Both the position numbers and the translations under genes were made by a program. A stretch of 64,000 nt of DNA from Annulohypoxylon bovei var. microspora. Its lineage: Eukaryota > Ascomycota > Sordariomycetes > Xylariales > Hypoxylaceae. This document shows, piece by piece, positions 35,184 to 49,300 of the stretch. The stretch is from contig MU405334.1 of assembly GCA_022836615.1 (NCBI GenBank), forward strand, positions 1 through 64,000. The letters are read 5' to 3'. The notes beneath the pieces are model-generated. The model did not search any database and was not told the origin of the DNA. It saw only the letters and a program-made list of their open reading frames with translations. The stretch's first letter is position 1. Each line of letters starts with the position of its first letter.

Positions 35184-38100
35184 AGGGGAAGTAGGTTCGC
35201 CATGGTTAGCCGGAGATTGTATTCTTGATGTGTTGAGAGCGTGATGACTCGGAGGAGTTCATGTAGTTTAGGAAATGGCTGTTTGATATAACCTTCGTTT
35301 ATGGGATAGGTGTAACATTAATCCTACCTTCATTCATATGCGCGGGTAGATATGTGTCTGTTCGCGCTTCAACCCAGTCCGTAGATACCATACCTAGTAA
35401 CCATAAATAACAGCCCTCTAAATATATACAGAATTAAGAACCATCAACTCTAGATAGTTACATCGACATTTCAGTTTAATATTTAGAAGACGGGCAAGCT
35501 ATATAAATCACTTGGCTGTCACTTATTTAATTAGAAATTTGCTCGATATGTGGCCAAAATTTCTACTTCTAGGTACCTTATTCACCCTTCAGGGGTACTG
35601 GAGTTAATCAAATTATTTTGTCTTTTTAGATGTCAACTAAGGACCCCGACCAATCCCACCAAGAGAACAGAGTATTACTCGTTGAACTAAGAGACATGTA
35701 GATTATCAGATTAAACCTAGTGAGATAACCCGGGAATCGAGGGATCAAGCGATGTGATTACATAATAATAGGGGTAGTATTCACGACAAGGGAGCGAGCG
35801 CGTATGGTATGGCCTAGAAGCAATAGAAAGTAATTGCTTTAGTTGGAAAGACTCTGGCACATACATGCCTACCTATATATATAACATAAGAAGCGAGAAT
35901 GTGAACGGCCGTATCATCATCGTACATTAGGTGAGGGTGTAATCCATGGACCACAACATCAAATCGATATATATCAGAGTGGTAGAACTGCCCGCCATCA
36001 TTCGCTTACCCCCTACACGAATAGCCTCACCTATTTTGACATATAATCAATCAATACTTCATCCATACCTTTTAGTATCCTACGTGTAATAATAAGTTGC
36101 CTTAGATGCCGAAGGCTGTAGACCAAATAGCACCAGTCTGATACAATTCAATAGTAGAAAGCATGCCCAGACACTAAAGTAATTCGAAGCATTGAAAGTT
36201 ATCTTGATATGTAAATGCCAACATGAAGACACCTGGAAATATAGGCCAGCGTGGACCCCTTAACCCTATGACAGACGGACCTGCTTAAGACAGACCAGAA
36301 CATCACACCATCCTCTGTACCAATGCGCTACGAAACGCGAACTCGAGAAGTCCACTGAAAAGAGGCATACGAAGAGCAGAATGGGGACATGAGTTACGCT
36401 AGTAATTGATTCGTACAACTGTCCAAACTATAGGTGGTGGTGGAGAGATTACCTAGTGAGCAACTGGAATTCACCCGGGTCGGGAATTTTAACAAAAAGA
36501 ACCCGTATAATTATTTGCTACGCTATTCACTATGTATGGGAGCTAGGAGACTTCTCTTCTCTAACCTGTCTCCAAGAGAATCTGATCAGCATCCTCGTGA
36601 TATTCTTAGCGGAAAACTCACACAGCATACTGATCGGCGTGCTAAACTACAGGTATAGGGGACCACGTTTAGTCATGCGCAATACTTTAGATACGCCTAG
36701 GCTACCCAGCACGATCTTCGCCACAAGGACCGGGTTCCCTCCCTTACGTAGGTAGGAATTACGACTCATCCGACTTCACCTCTTCGACTGGATTCGCATC
36801 GCGTAACTGAGGCAGCCGATGATAGATGGTAGGCGAATAATTAGACGTGTGGCAGAGTCGGTAGTATTGACGACTGACGTTTATGGGCTATACGTAGGGT
36901 AAGCTCCTATCATTGTCGTTCACGTCGGGCAAGTCACTTGATACGAAGTTAATATACCGGAATAATATTGCACAGCCACCTCCACGAATCTCACACCCAT
37001 CCAAGATTTGGAATACACAGTATGCCGGCACTGTTAGTCTTGTCCGACGTCCACGATGATCCAATCTGATATCATCAACCTTAGTATACCGAGAAGGCTC
37101 GGGTGTGGGTATAGGAGTGACTCATGTGACTCATAAGACGAGCAAGTCATCGTCGGTGGGTGGTACAAGCCCGGCTGACATAGTCTGTATCACGCAAATG
37201 CCTCCCATATGCAAGCGCCGAAGGGAAGATGAGTCGCCGTCGTTTGTGGGGGTTTGCGACGGTGCGACGTCGAAGCCTATGGACGATGGTCCACAGCCTC
37301 GCGGAAATCTAGATGGCCGGGGTGAGGCGTACAATAGGCTGACGCGTGACGCGGCGCGGATGCGACGGACGAGGCTACGGGGGTTCGATAGGATTATCCC
37401 AGGCGCGTAATGGAAGGCGCGTCGATGCGGTCATAAGAAGCTTACCGAAATGCCGGATCGAATCTCATCTTGTGCTGCATATCGCCTCCACCTTCGCCTC
37501 TCTAGCGTCGTAGCTGGAGGTTGATGTGGTGGGATATTGCGAAGCTGCTGCCTATTCAGTGCCATCGTGAACCTGGCTGCGGGAATCTAAATGGCTAAAT
37601 TCACAACCAAATTCAGCGGGCGCTGTTGCTTTACTTACCTACTGGTCGTCGTCATCGAAATGATTCCCGTCCTTGCCATCGTCTGGATATCAAGCTAGCT
37701 CTAGGATGACCATTAAAAAGAGTCAGCAGCGTACATAGTGGCAACTTTTGTGCGAGATCCTAGGGTTGTTTACTTGATTCGGCAGGTTCTCGAAGCGAGC
37801 GCCCAAGCCCCGGATCCGTGGAATATCGCACGAATTGAAACCGCCTGCGGTGAGTCACCGCCCACAGCGGTGAAACTCGATTGACAAGCAAGCAAGGAAC
37901 GCGGCTAGCGCCATCATGGTATCCAGTCAATATATCCAATGCGTCGCATTATTGATATCGTCCCAGCGGAGCGCCATCGAGGAATAATTCCTGGGCAGAC
38001 AGATGTCGGACTTACGGGAAACGGGGATCACCTACTTCGCAATAAGAGTGAAAGAGGCGTGTAGTTATCGCCATCAATTACATACCAAGATTGGACACTG

Positions 38101-41100
38101 CCTTTCATTATTCGCGCAAGCAAAACCTTGGAAGTATCAGTTTGTAAGGGGTTTCTTTCGCCCGCGGCTTGCTAATCCCTCCAGATCCGTTGCGGCCTTG
38201 TCATTTGCCCGCCCCGGATGTCCTCCCTTCCTAAAGAACCCAACAACAAAGTATGTGTCATCTGTTACATAGGTAGCAGAGACTCAGTGGTGCCGGCGAG
38301 GCCGCCTAGGCCCAGAGGATGGATAGTTGATCAGGTTCGATGGAGGTCGGAGATAGGGAGAGTTGGGCATTTGTCAAAGATGATGGAGATGGAAAATGAG
38401 GCAGAGGTCGAAAAGGGTAATGTTCCGGAACAAAGTGGAGTGGCGATATGCCCCGGTTACTCTTGCATACAGGGCCAGCTTGGCTCCATCGTCACATGCT
38501 AGGGCCTAGATTCGATAGAGATAATAGGACAATAATATAGCGAGCGACACAGCCACAGCAGAAGCGCGCAACGCTCTAGTGCATTCGTCTGGCTCTTAAG
38601 AGTGACACGTCAATCGCATACGGCATACCCAGGCTTCTGGGTCGCGGATTCTAAATTTCCTACTGGAATGCCGCAGGTTACGAAGTGGCCTCCAGTATGC
38701 ACCGGTGGCCCTGTGGCCTGCTTGACGTACGACTGTGCTGTGCAATATTCAAAGATAGTAGTAGTAGTAGTGGTGGTAGTATACGATTCCAGGCAGTGCG
38801 CGAGCTCACAGCAAATAAGAAACTCGGATCCGATGCGCCGTCCCGGTTATTCAGCTTCCCGATGTATCACGACCCGTGTTGGACTCGTAGGATAATTGCC
38901 TTTGCGCTGCGCACGCCGGATGAGTTGAATTCCTATCTAGGCGTGGCATTGGCTAAGGTGAGTGAAGGGAGACAGGCGGAGGTCGCAGCATACCCAAAAT
39001 TGGAAAGGCATCTTGTCATTTGGCCGATTATAACGGCATTCTTATAATCTCGATGCGCGAGACAATGTCGAATCAAGATCTCGGAGCCCCGCGAGACAAT
39101 GACGAAAAGGGGGGCCAGGTGAGCGACAACAGGGATAGTATGTCTGGATTGAACAACGCAGAGGGATAGACAGCAAGGCTTCTTATCACAACTGTGCTAG
39201 TTAGGGAAATTGACAGCCGCCCGTTTTCGTCACATACCAAACACGTGCGCGTAAGGTCCTACTTACAGTTGGAGCAAGCATCCTCTCGCCCTTGGTGGTG
39301 GTGTCGCAATAGTCCTGATAGGTCCAACTGCTTTACTTCCTAGGGCCGTCTCGACGTCGTCTCTGGTTGGTATCGCATCAGGTTTGTATGATAGACTCGA
39401 GAGTAAGGAGAACAGACCTCAAAGCCATCAACTACGTAATCATGGTCTCGAAGGACGCCTATACACGTATTCCCCTTTTCGTCTACTCCGTAGGGGGGGT
39501 GAAGAGGGGCAGAGGGGTCTTTTCTCCAATGCCAATTCCAAAATTAATATTTTTTTTATTTCGCCTTTTTTTTTGTGCGCCGTCTCTACGTCACGGAGTC
39601 AACTCGACCAGGGGCGGTACCTGCAATCTGCATGTAAGGCATGAACAAAAAAGGTTCCGAATATACTGCAGAGCCATGCTGTCAAGAGTCGGTGAGTGGC
39701 AGAAACGAGGATGATCTACTATCGTGCCAGAGTCGTCTGGTGAGGTCTCCTGTCTAGGTCGACCGTTGTTTTTGTTTTGTTGAAAGCGTTGGTGGAGAAG
39801 CACCGCTATTCAACAATGTGGCCAAGATATTGGCTGTTGGGTACAGAATTAGAAAAAGAATATCACGATAAAATAAACACTAGGTGGCTTAATCGGGGAG
39901 TCGACTTCTTAGACCCCTGCTTGCTCCAATCGGGACATGCACAGGTGCATGAAGTGTGGCCTTAAGCTGGGTCCCATTGACCAAACAATTTACAGAGTGC
40001 CCTTCAGCTTACAGATATTGGACATCATTGCAGCCAGCGATTTTGCGCGTAGGGCATTAGGACATGAACATACATCGCATCCTACTCGTATGAGTCACAG
40101 TTGAAGGTAGGCCGATAGTATCAGAGAGTATCCATCTTGTTCATTCTCATCCTGTCTCTGTTCGCATGTCTAGCAGTAAAGGGAGCGAAATGAAATATTT
40201 GGGAATAAAAATTTTTCCTATTTGATGTCGTATCGAGAAATGAGAAAGTGGATTGGCCATTACCAGACCGGGTGCGGGACGAGAAAAAGAAAACACCTAC
40301 ACCCGAAATAGGGGGGGCAGTTCTAGAAAATGTGCCAGGGATGCATTGGGGGCTGTCAAGGTGTGGCCGGTGAATGCATCCGTGTACGGGGAGAGAATAA
40401 TGATGTCCAGTACAAAATGTATGGGGCAACAAGGCAAGACAGGATGGACAGGATAGACAGGAGAAAGGCCGGTAAATATGTATGTACTACGTAAAAGCCT
40501 ATGCCTAATGTATGTACTTCGCTCATGGCTGCATGGATTCAGTACGCACTCCAACCAAGCCGGTCCACCGTTGGATTGACCCGCGGCAGTGGGTGTAATC
40601 TCCGCCGAGTCGATAGCTCCAGAACATCTGCGGCTTGATGCTTTAGGACAGTCTTGCCCGTACTGTATGGAGAATATGAAATCGCAAAGCAGTATTCATC
40701 GCTAGCTGTCAGTGGTTTAGCGATCGTCCGCCGAGCCGGTCCGGGCTCCTAGTTCTAAAATATCAGAAAGCTGACAAGAATTAGAGATGTTAATTAGAAA
40801 GCCCAGAGAGCCTCCAGAGAGCCTCAAGGCTCTTTGCCTATCTGGCAGTCTGGTACTTAGACATGTAGATACTGCATAGTAATGTTTGCTTTCGGGTTGG
40901 ATTTGCTTGGCCGCGGGTTAGAGTGTAGCGTACAAACTACAGGACGAAGTAGGATCCTAGGGTAGTAATAACTACGAGACTGTCGCACAAAAATCCCTCT
41001 GTTTCGAAACGCTTGATGAGTTTGCAAAATCCTAGCTGCGATGAAATGAGGCGTTGGACAGGTTTCTTTTTAGTGGTTAAAAGGACGATCACCTAATTCC

Positions 41101-44100
41101 CAATACCATTACGCCGAAGCATCATGTTTGAGGCGAATATCCTCAGAAGGATCGTCATAAACAATGAGTGAGCTGATCCTCAACTCGGCAGAAGGACATA
41201 GATATGATCGGGTGGACTCGAGGCGTTGAGCTGAGGGAATAAGGCCGAAACAGGGTACCTTCCAGGTAGATTGACCAACCACCCCGAGAATCCCATTGCT
41301 TACACCGAGGGGGTGTGAGGCAGTTGTGCGACGTTCAATAGTGTAGCGAAGGAAAAGAACGAAAATATATCTGATATATCACAGTTCTGGCGAAACAGAG
41401 GCTGAATGAAAAGTTCTCCAGCGACCAATGAATTGCTAGAGACGACATACCATATATTGAAGTTAGAGAAAAGAGCAGGCAGCCCATACCCAAATACCAT
41501 CACGTTCAGCAGAGTCGGTTATTTACCTATGTGAGCAGTTTGTTCTTTCAGCACCAAGCTATGCGTAGTAATACACGCATATATTATATGCATACATTCG
41601 TACATATAGCATACTATTAATAAAGTGGCTGGCTGGTAAAGAGGTTGTAAATCTAAAGGAGGTATGCTGTATGTAGGTAAGTACCAGGTAGTTAGATGGC
41701 ATAAGCAGCCTGGGTAGCCTTGTTGTAACACAATATCCTTTTTGGCTGGTCAGAAGGCTGTCCTGTAAACCATGATGAGTTATTAACCAAATGGATCCTG
41801 TATCATGGAAATCGAGGTTGAAGTGGGTTGAAGCCTTGCATGCGTAATATGTAACCAATAAAAGCAACAACAGATCTGAGTGTTTAGATGCTGGTCACAG
41901 ATAGGTATCATAGGCAGATGATGACGAAAGAACCTGGAAGCCATTGGAGAGGGGAAAGGGGATAGGCCCTATGCTGCGGCCTCCACGTTTTTTTATTTCC
42001 TGGCCTTTTCCCCGCTATGCGTATGCACGATGGTGCAGATGACCCTCTTTGAAGCGAACTATCGCCGGTTCAGGGGTTCGTTAGGTCAAATCAGTCTTGA
42101 TCTCTTTGCAAGTGGTCTATGGATCACACTCATAGGTGACAGGATGACGCATCAATTCTTTTGATAGCTTTATTGTATTCAGCTTGAGACCTTTTTTTTC
42201 TTCCCTTCCTATAAAAAGCCAAATGTTGGTTTATATCAAGGATAGAAGCGCCGGATGGTACTCTACGGAAGTAAAGGGTGTGTAAGACTATTCCGACCAT
42301 CCAATTCAGTCCACCATCTTCCATGCCACTGATATAGTTACCGGTTAGAACCGAACTTACCGAGGCGGAAGATGGGAGCGAAAAATCAATTAACCATACA
42401 TAGGTACCTACCCAAGATTACATATACTTAAATAAGTTCGGATGAATATAGTAAGTAATATAAGTGGAAACGAGTATAATGAGACTTTAAGTACGATTAA
42501 CCTTCTGGTATTTAAATGTCATATGTCATCAATACCTATAATACGCTTAAGCGGGCTTCTGTGAAAATTCTTCTAACTATAGTGGGGGATTATCACGGTT
42601 GCAACTATTCTTGGAATATTGGGTGAAAGTACATACAGGCATACCTCATACTAAACGACCTAATGTATGAAGGAGGGTTCATGTTTGTGATGATGAGATG
42701 TGGTGGTACTATACTAGGTACTATACTAGTTTTAGTATGCGGCCTATGCAATCTATATGCACTTTGGCCTAAGCGTTACCCGCATTTCTGCACTTGCCCA
42801 CTTTCCCCGCGCGGGAACTACGACCTTCCTACTGCCTACCTCCTCGTGGTCTAATACCTACTATACTATGTCTATACATCGGAAGCTGCTATCCATTTTA
42901 GATCACCACTTTAGAACCTACCTACCTAGGTACCTACATAAGGTAAACTCGGGACCGCCCGGTCTCTTTCTATATTTATTTATCCTTCTTCTTCCCCCAT
43001 CCATTATCTTCCTGGTTATCCTAACTGCGTAACCTGATTGCCTATATACGTGCTATTACCTACCTATAGGCACCTAGGTATGCCTTGACGGAAAAAGGAT
43101 CATTATATCTTCTACGAATTTGGAAGGGCAAACTTTTAGTTCGGTGCTGCGAATAGCCGATCAAGCAGTTGTCTCCGCACGCTGCCGACACCCGTTGGAG
43201 ACCCGTGGCCGGATTGTACGATACCTACATGAACGACCGTCCGAACATCTGATTGAACGTTGCTCACCATTACTCACCCGGTCTCGTTTGACAGAGGAGT
43301 GGAAGGATCAGAAGTTGCCGGCGAATAAGGGCCGTGCCATCCGCCGTATTCATTCATCAATTGATCCATCTCATCCATACCAACCAACCAGGCCATCATA
43401 GGTTCCTTCACCATCAGGATCGGCATTGGCTGGCTCTTTTGACTTAGCTTAGTCAGAGTCTGCATTTCAATTCTATTTGCGCAATTAAGAACATGGAACA
43501 GATCTAAGCTATCTCCCTACCTCTCCCTTTTGCGAAACGAGAGAAGTACGATATTATCTCCGATATTCGTCGCATGTCTCTATTGCGCCTCAATCTCTAA
43601 GACAGGGACCCCGGGATTTAAGTCTTTACCGATGGATCTTTGAGAGACCCTTGAATTAGGAAAAATTTTCACATTTCTTTCATCTTCTTTTTGATACGGT
43701 CCGCATCGCTGGGACATTTGTCGGTGCGCAAAGCACGGAGTAAGAAAATCACAATCCCAATTTCGCTAAGGGCAGCCGAAATCTCAGCAACCCTGCCGCC
43801 CAGGATCCTGAAAGCATCGCCATTCGACCGTCGGGCAACAAATTTTCAGTTTCCGTTTTTTTTCGCCAGGGAAGGCAGGACTCATATCTATTACGATGAC
43901 CCTTATGATGGCAAGCTTAAGAAATACCTGAACAGTGATAGTCGAGTGACAGGGTATTGGAAGAATTGCGCGCGCACATCCCGAACATCATCGTAATCGC
44001 TTTCGCCGCCTAGCAGGATCCCCAGGCTACCGGAGCCATACGACTACTGGACTACGTTGTGTTGGTTGTGGAAGCGTGGCCTTTTTATTTATTACCGGTG

Positions 44101-45126
44101 CACCTCCAGAGATAGCGAATCATTCAGTGCTAAGCGGTCCGATTTCCAACTACAGCACTTTAGCAGCTGAATTGAATTGCCCCTTCAGTGCACAGTGGGC
44201 GATAAAAGACGACTGAGTACGCCGATTGGGTACCGAAACAGAGACAAAGTGCGAGCAGATCTTTTCTCAGACGTTGTGGCTGTGTCTCTTTGGAAGATTC
44301 GGTCCCTTGTTGACTAATATCATATCTCGGGCTACCTAGGTACATACCCTAGGTACACAGTGGGTTACGCTGGACCTACTCCCTCTACTCCCCCTTGTCT
44401 TAGGTTCAGGTTTCGCACACACCCAGTACATCCGGTCCAAGAAGTACGTACCGAAATACGTACTCAAGCCTGCCAAGGTACCTTGCCTTTTAGGCTAGGA
44501 TTAGGCCTGGGTAGGGCCCCCCCTGGACTTTTTTTTTCTGGTACCCCCCTGCCAGCCCCCCAGAAGGAGACCAGAAAAAAAACTTTTCTTCGTTGGTCCC
44601 AAATATCCTGTTATTATTAAACACGGCCGCTCGCCTGCCCAACCACCTTTTGGTTCTATTCTTTCTACCAAATTTGGCCTTTGCCATATGTATTGACTCA
44701 TCAATTATTCGAAAGCACATTATTTGTATTTGATATTCGCTGTCCCAAGCGAATTTCCAATCTGGATTCTATAGAACGGTCCAGCTACTTCCAGCTGCTT
44801 CACTCTTCAAAGTCGACCATTGATCGACTTTGATGCCCAATCCTCCCGGGGGATATAAACACCAAATCTTGACATGTTCTCTCAAAGAAGACGGTTTTCC
44901 TCTCCTCTTCCCACCGACCACATACCAAGGTGACAGGTGTCACTTCCTCCAGCGTCACGACACAGGCGCCATTTAATATTATACCAAAATTCGAAAGAAA
45001 TACAAGAATCACAACAACCCTACTCAATACCGATTCGCGTTCGGGGACGGTCACATTCACGAACGAGTCGAAACGACGACATCTTGCGGCTTTAGCGAGA
45101 TTGCTTCGCGCGAAGAGTTAGGAAAG
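35184..45126. other. About 10 kb gene-poor region of normal composition
   Basis: No frame in this stretch carries a family motif, a plausible codon pattern or splice partners. Base composition is balanced and it is not RIPped. It contains a (TAG/GTA)n tract at about 38756-38780, scattered AGGTACCTA-type palindromes (for example 42903-42940 and 44330-44362) and several T-rich or C-rich runs (39540-39575, 44512-44560). The right end holds the 5' region of the gene at 45127. It may be a decayed region, a non-coding transcript locus or a long regulatory domain. Confidence 0.5.
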
Positions 45127-46344
45127 ATGAGTTACGGGTCACCATATGGTACCCCTCTACGAGGAGGTGAATCGGGTTATTACGACGTACAGAGTCCCTC
45201 ACCAACTCCTTCGCCACGTCACTACCCATTTTACCCAGCTCAGACCCCCCAGCGACCGGCTACTCGAGCTCATGTTCGCCATGCTAGCACCGACTTCCCG
45301 AACTTCCGACCGTCGACCGCCTTCTCTCCTCGTTACAAGAGCAACGGCGAGTATGCCACCGGCCCAAGCCCGAATGTGAGTTCGCGAAAGCACAGTTTCT
45401 CAATGGGGTCGCATCACATGCCGAGGCGCGAGCGTCGGAGTTCCTTCTCATACCATCGGGCCTCTCATGGGGACTCCGACGAGGACGAGGTCTTCGAGTC
45501 CGATGGTTTCAAATGGGTGTTGATTGCGGAGTCCAAGATTCGCAAGCCTAGAGAATCTTTCTATGCTGCTCCGGGACATGGCACTGATTACTACTACCGT
45601 TCGCAGGGCATGCCGACGTCTTTCTACGAAAAAGAGAGAGCCGAATATCCTCAGTTCGACGAGCCACCTGCTCGCTCCGCCACCAGGGTAGGCCACCACG
45701 CCCGCCGCCCTTCAGCATCTACTGTTCCTATTCAGCGCCCCGCTACTACTCGTCCAGGCAGCTCCCACAAGAAGAAGCCCGTGGCCGCCGGACCTAGGAA
45801 GGCTACGGAAGCGGATGCGAAGAAGCACCGAATCCCCGCAGGATACTCCCTGAAGAACTGGGATCCCCAGGAGGAGCCCATCATGCTATTAGGAAGCGTC
45901 TTCGACTCTAACTCTTTGGGAAAGTGGGTCTACGACTGGACTGTGCACTACCATGGAGCCGCCACCCCCATTGCCGACGTGGCAGGCGAACTATGGGTTC
46001 TCCTCATCCAGCTGTCGGGCAAGATAAAGCGCGCCGAAGAGGTTGTTCCCGAGGTTAGGACCCAGGCAAACAAGGAGATGATTGAAGATTTTATCGAGTC
46101 TGGCGAGCGCTTGACGGACAAGCTTCGCGTTCTTTTGAAGAAGTGCGAGGCCCCCATGCTAAGGTCCGCCAGGAACAAGGAAGCATCCCACCTTGGACAG
46201 AACGCCGGCGTGGAATTTGTGAAGACCGTGTTTGGCCGCGAGCGTGAGCTTGAGCGCACCGAGGCGTTCATGCAACAAGTCCGCCTTTGGAATCTGCGGT
46301 TCGACGCGAACTGCGAGGACATCCTAAAGAGGCCAAAGCAATAG
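45127..46344 (+). CDS. Conserved fungal protein, often labelled 'vegetative cell wall protein gp1'
   Basis: A single intron-less frame of 405 residues starting AAAGATGAGTTACGG. Residues 1-230 are low in complexity: Pro/Ser/Tyr/Arg-rich, with an acidic patch GDSDEDEVFESDG and a basic patch KKKPVAAGPRK. Residues 233-400 form a well-ordered, mostly helical domain: HRIPAGYSLKNWDPQEEPI, LLGSVFDSNSLGKWVYDWT, TPIADVAGELWVLLIQLSGK and a charged helix to the end. That domain is conserved in Pezizomycotina. The gp1 name comes from similarity of the Pro-rich half to an algal wall protein and is probably misleading: there is no signal peptide. Function unknown. It stands alone between two large gene-free stretches. 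Confidence 0.85.
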   Translation: MSYGSPYGTPLRGGESGYYDVQSPSPTPSPRHYPFYPAQTPQRPATRAHVRHASTDFPNFRPSTAFSPRYKSNGEYATGPSPNVSSRKHSFSMGSHHMPRRERRSSFSYHRASHGDSDEDEVFESDGFKWVLIAESKIRKPRESFYAAPGHGTDYYYRSQGMPTSFYEKERAEYPQFDEPPARSATRVGHHARRPSASTVPIQRPATTRPGSSHKKKPVAAGPRKATEADAKKHRIPAGYSLKNWDPQEEPIMLLGSVFDSNSLGKWVYDWTVHYHGAATPIADVAGELWVLLIQLSGKIKRAEEVVPEVRTQANKEMIEDFIESGERLTDKLRVLLKKCEAPMLRSARNKEASHLGQNAGVEFVKTVFGRERELERTEAFMQQVRLWNLRFDANCEDILKRPKQ

Positions 46345-49300
46345 ATATCTGGTCTTTGGTTTTTATATTCACCTGATCACTCACCTCCGGACTCGGGGTC
46401 ATCCACGGATGGACTACATCACCTTACTACTATTACTACTACTACTACTGCTACGAAAAACTGGAGATTGAAGGATGGCGCTGCCATCGTGTACAACTAG
46501 AAACTGATTTCCTGCTTGGGTTGTATTTCCGGAGTGGCATCGATACCAGGATTTCCCCAGTTCAGGATTTCATTCATCTGTCATATTATACTCGCCGCAG
46601 GGCAAACTGGCATGCATCGAGGAAGGGCCTGGATTTTCCTGTCTCGTCTTTCGTTTTTCAAGATACCCCGGACGAAGAAAGGAGAGTGCGTGTCTAAATC
46701 GCACACAGGCTCACCGCGCAAGCAGTTGACGAGGACACGAGCGAGATATACCCTTTGGGGACATTCGGGAACTCAAAAGTTGGTTATGGAGAGATGGATT
46801 GTTTACTTTTGCGCAACGGCCGTATTGGTTGTCGTTGATGGGAACTGCGTCAGGCTGGCTATTGCCCAGCCTTAGAAAGATTTTAATGGTTATTGTCTTA
46901 TGGATATTATTGACGGATTCGTCCACCAGCCGAGTCGTGTTCGCTTAACCAGTTAGCACCCTACGCCGATTTTAGCGGGCGTTATGCCAGGCCTGGTGGC
47001 ATTTTGATTTATTGTTTGCTATGGACGCATTTATAGAGGATCTCTACTTGTTTTCGAGATCAGGACTGGGTTGTACTGGCTGGCTGGGAGATACCCCTTT
47101 CTTTCATTTTTACTTTTCTTGCTTGTAACTGGAATCTCAGGAAGACAAAACAAACACCAATCTTAGTATACACCTTTACCATCTTTGTGCCATTGCATAT
47201 GAACGTGATTTGACTTGCAGTGACTTATTTGATATATCTTGGTCCATATTACCATCGTTATCCCTTGACCAATTAAGCTATTAATCCTCGTACCGCAACT
47301 ATTTGATGTTTGCATATATTATGCATATGCTCGCTGCCGAACTCGCCGGTGCATAGGGCATGGGACCCTAGATGGAGACCCATTGTCAATGATTGGTTTT
47401 CGCAAACGTAGAATAATCCGGACACTAACTGCGATGCCATTGTGCCAATGGATGTGTCATTCTATCTGTGTTGATTACACATGCGATGGAGATGCCGCGA
47501 TTTAGGTAGTATGACTCAACACTGAAGTGCAGGGGCTGGGATGAATAATACCACATGTTTCTCTTCCTTAGGGCTCCTATGTATCTGACAGCATTTCTCA
47601 TTTCTCATATGCGCCGCAAAACATGAAATCATAGGTATTCTTGACAAGCTGACTCTGTCTCCTATTCTTCCCCATGTCATGTATAATCATTTCTCACATG
47701 TGTCGCATTAAGGTACCTTATCTCGTCATAACTTTGTACTTCCCAAAACTTCAGTAGTATGTAGATAAGAGCATTGAACTACAGGGGGAGGCAAAAAACG
47801 TGTCTTCGAGAAGGATGTCATGCAATGTCAGCCTCAACTTCCATGGCGCTATGCAATAGTCGCTTTTAATTATAAGCATAATAGAATCCTTTTAATTTTT
47901 TTCTTTTTCAACTCCTTTTTTTTCTCTAGCTGTCTTTGCTTTTGACTTTTTTCTCTTGTTTTTTTCTATTTAATTTTGTGTGTGCCGGCGGGAGTAATTG
48001 GCCCGAAATTACTTTTCATGCCCAAGCCACTCAACGCGCGCGCCGTTCGTTTTGCGCCGAGTAGTCTTGGAACGCGAACACGAGTGGTCAATTGAGGGAC
48101 TTTTGTATATACGATTATGCTGTTGTTTACTTGAGCAATGACTACGAGATCAACATATTTTTGAGGCCTCTTCAAGCCCTCGTATCTGACTGTGATGAGA
48201 TGATGATGTCTATTGTTGTTCACGACACAGACCCGTGTTAGGGTTCCATGATAGGGTTACAGGCCTTGGACCATCCCTCATCCTTCACTTGTCCAGGGGC
48301 TCTTACAGGCTCATTTAGCGATTGAAGATCCATGTCATTGTCTTACAGCTGAGCCCATTCCGTGTTCCGTGCTCCAGCTACTGTGGTCATAGGGGTAAGT
48401 TTTTTGACCTAGTCGTGTATTCTTGGCGATCGCAAGGGTTGAGCAAGGGTCGAACAAGGGTAAGAAAAGATACATTTCAACAGCCTCCGTTAGATATTTC
48501 CGTTCCGTTGGCCTGTGCCACGCCTGTAAGATACTTGACAGGGTCAAAAAACTTCGGCCTGATACCACAGTACAATCTGCAGGTCAACTTCCTTTTCCTG
48601 TCTTGTTACAGTACATGTCTACATTCCCAGATTAGACTATTCACCCCTTCCGTACGTCTAACATCCTCAGGTCCGTACATCGCGACCTTCGAACAGGCGG
48701 GATCTCGAGTTCCTCATTCGCCAACACTTCATTACCCCTCCTTACTGTCTATTAAACAAGTTATCAATCGAATGAGCTGTCCTACCACATCTCTTTCGAG
48801 TCACAGTGACAGAGTGAATTGGTTGCTCCAACTTGTTCCGTCATATTATTGTTGTTAGGCACCTACGAATGTCAATAAGGCGCCAACGGGATCCGTCCAG
48901 ATACGCACCGCTGCTCTTCGTAATCACTCCAGCCTATTAACCCTTGTAGGCCACGGACCCTATTCTGGATTGTGTAGTAATAATCTACGGTACGGCGGCA
49001 CCTGGGCCAAGGTCAGCAAGGTCACAAAACGGGCTTAGGAGTTTCTTGGGATTCCGCCGCCGCCGCTGCTAGTATGAGGTTACAGTACATGGAATCCACT
49101 ACCACGCGAGGAGCGACAAGGAAAGGATGTTCTTTATTTCCTTCCTTTTGCAACCTTGATATTATCTGCTGTGGCAGATTAGCTGCTGCTTTCGTACGCC
49201 GACCACAGCTACCGAATCACAATCTGTTCCAATTAGGTAGACAATATCATCCTCCTGCGTGTAATCGAGCAATCGAGTAATCGTGGCTGGTGACATCTCG

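Noticed and set aside
37105..39047. Plus-strand frames of 89-120 codons (37105-37410, 38003-38272, 38218-38502, 38602-39047)
   Set aside because: No motif, no coherent splice partners and overlapping frames; they look like chance frames in balanced-composition DNA.
44930..45121. Possible 63-codon uORF ending 5 bp before the start at 45127
   Set aside because: It begins with GTG, not ATG, so it is unlikely to be translated in a fungus.
48322..48858. 178-codon plus-strand frame
   Set aside because: Longest frame in its region but no recognisable domain, signal peptide or codon pattern; it is overlapped by other chance frames.
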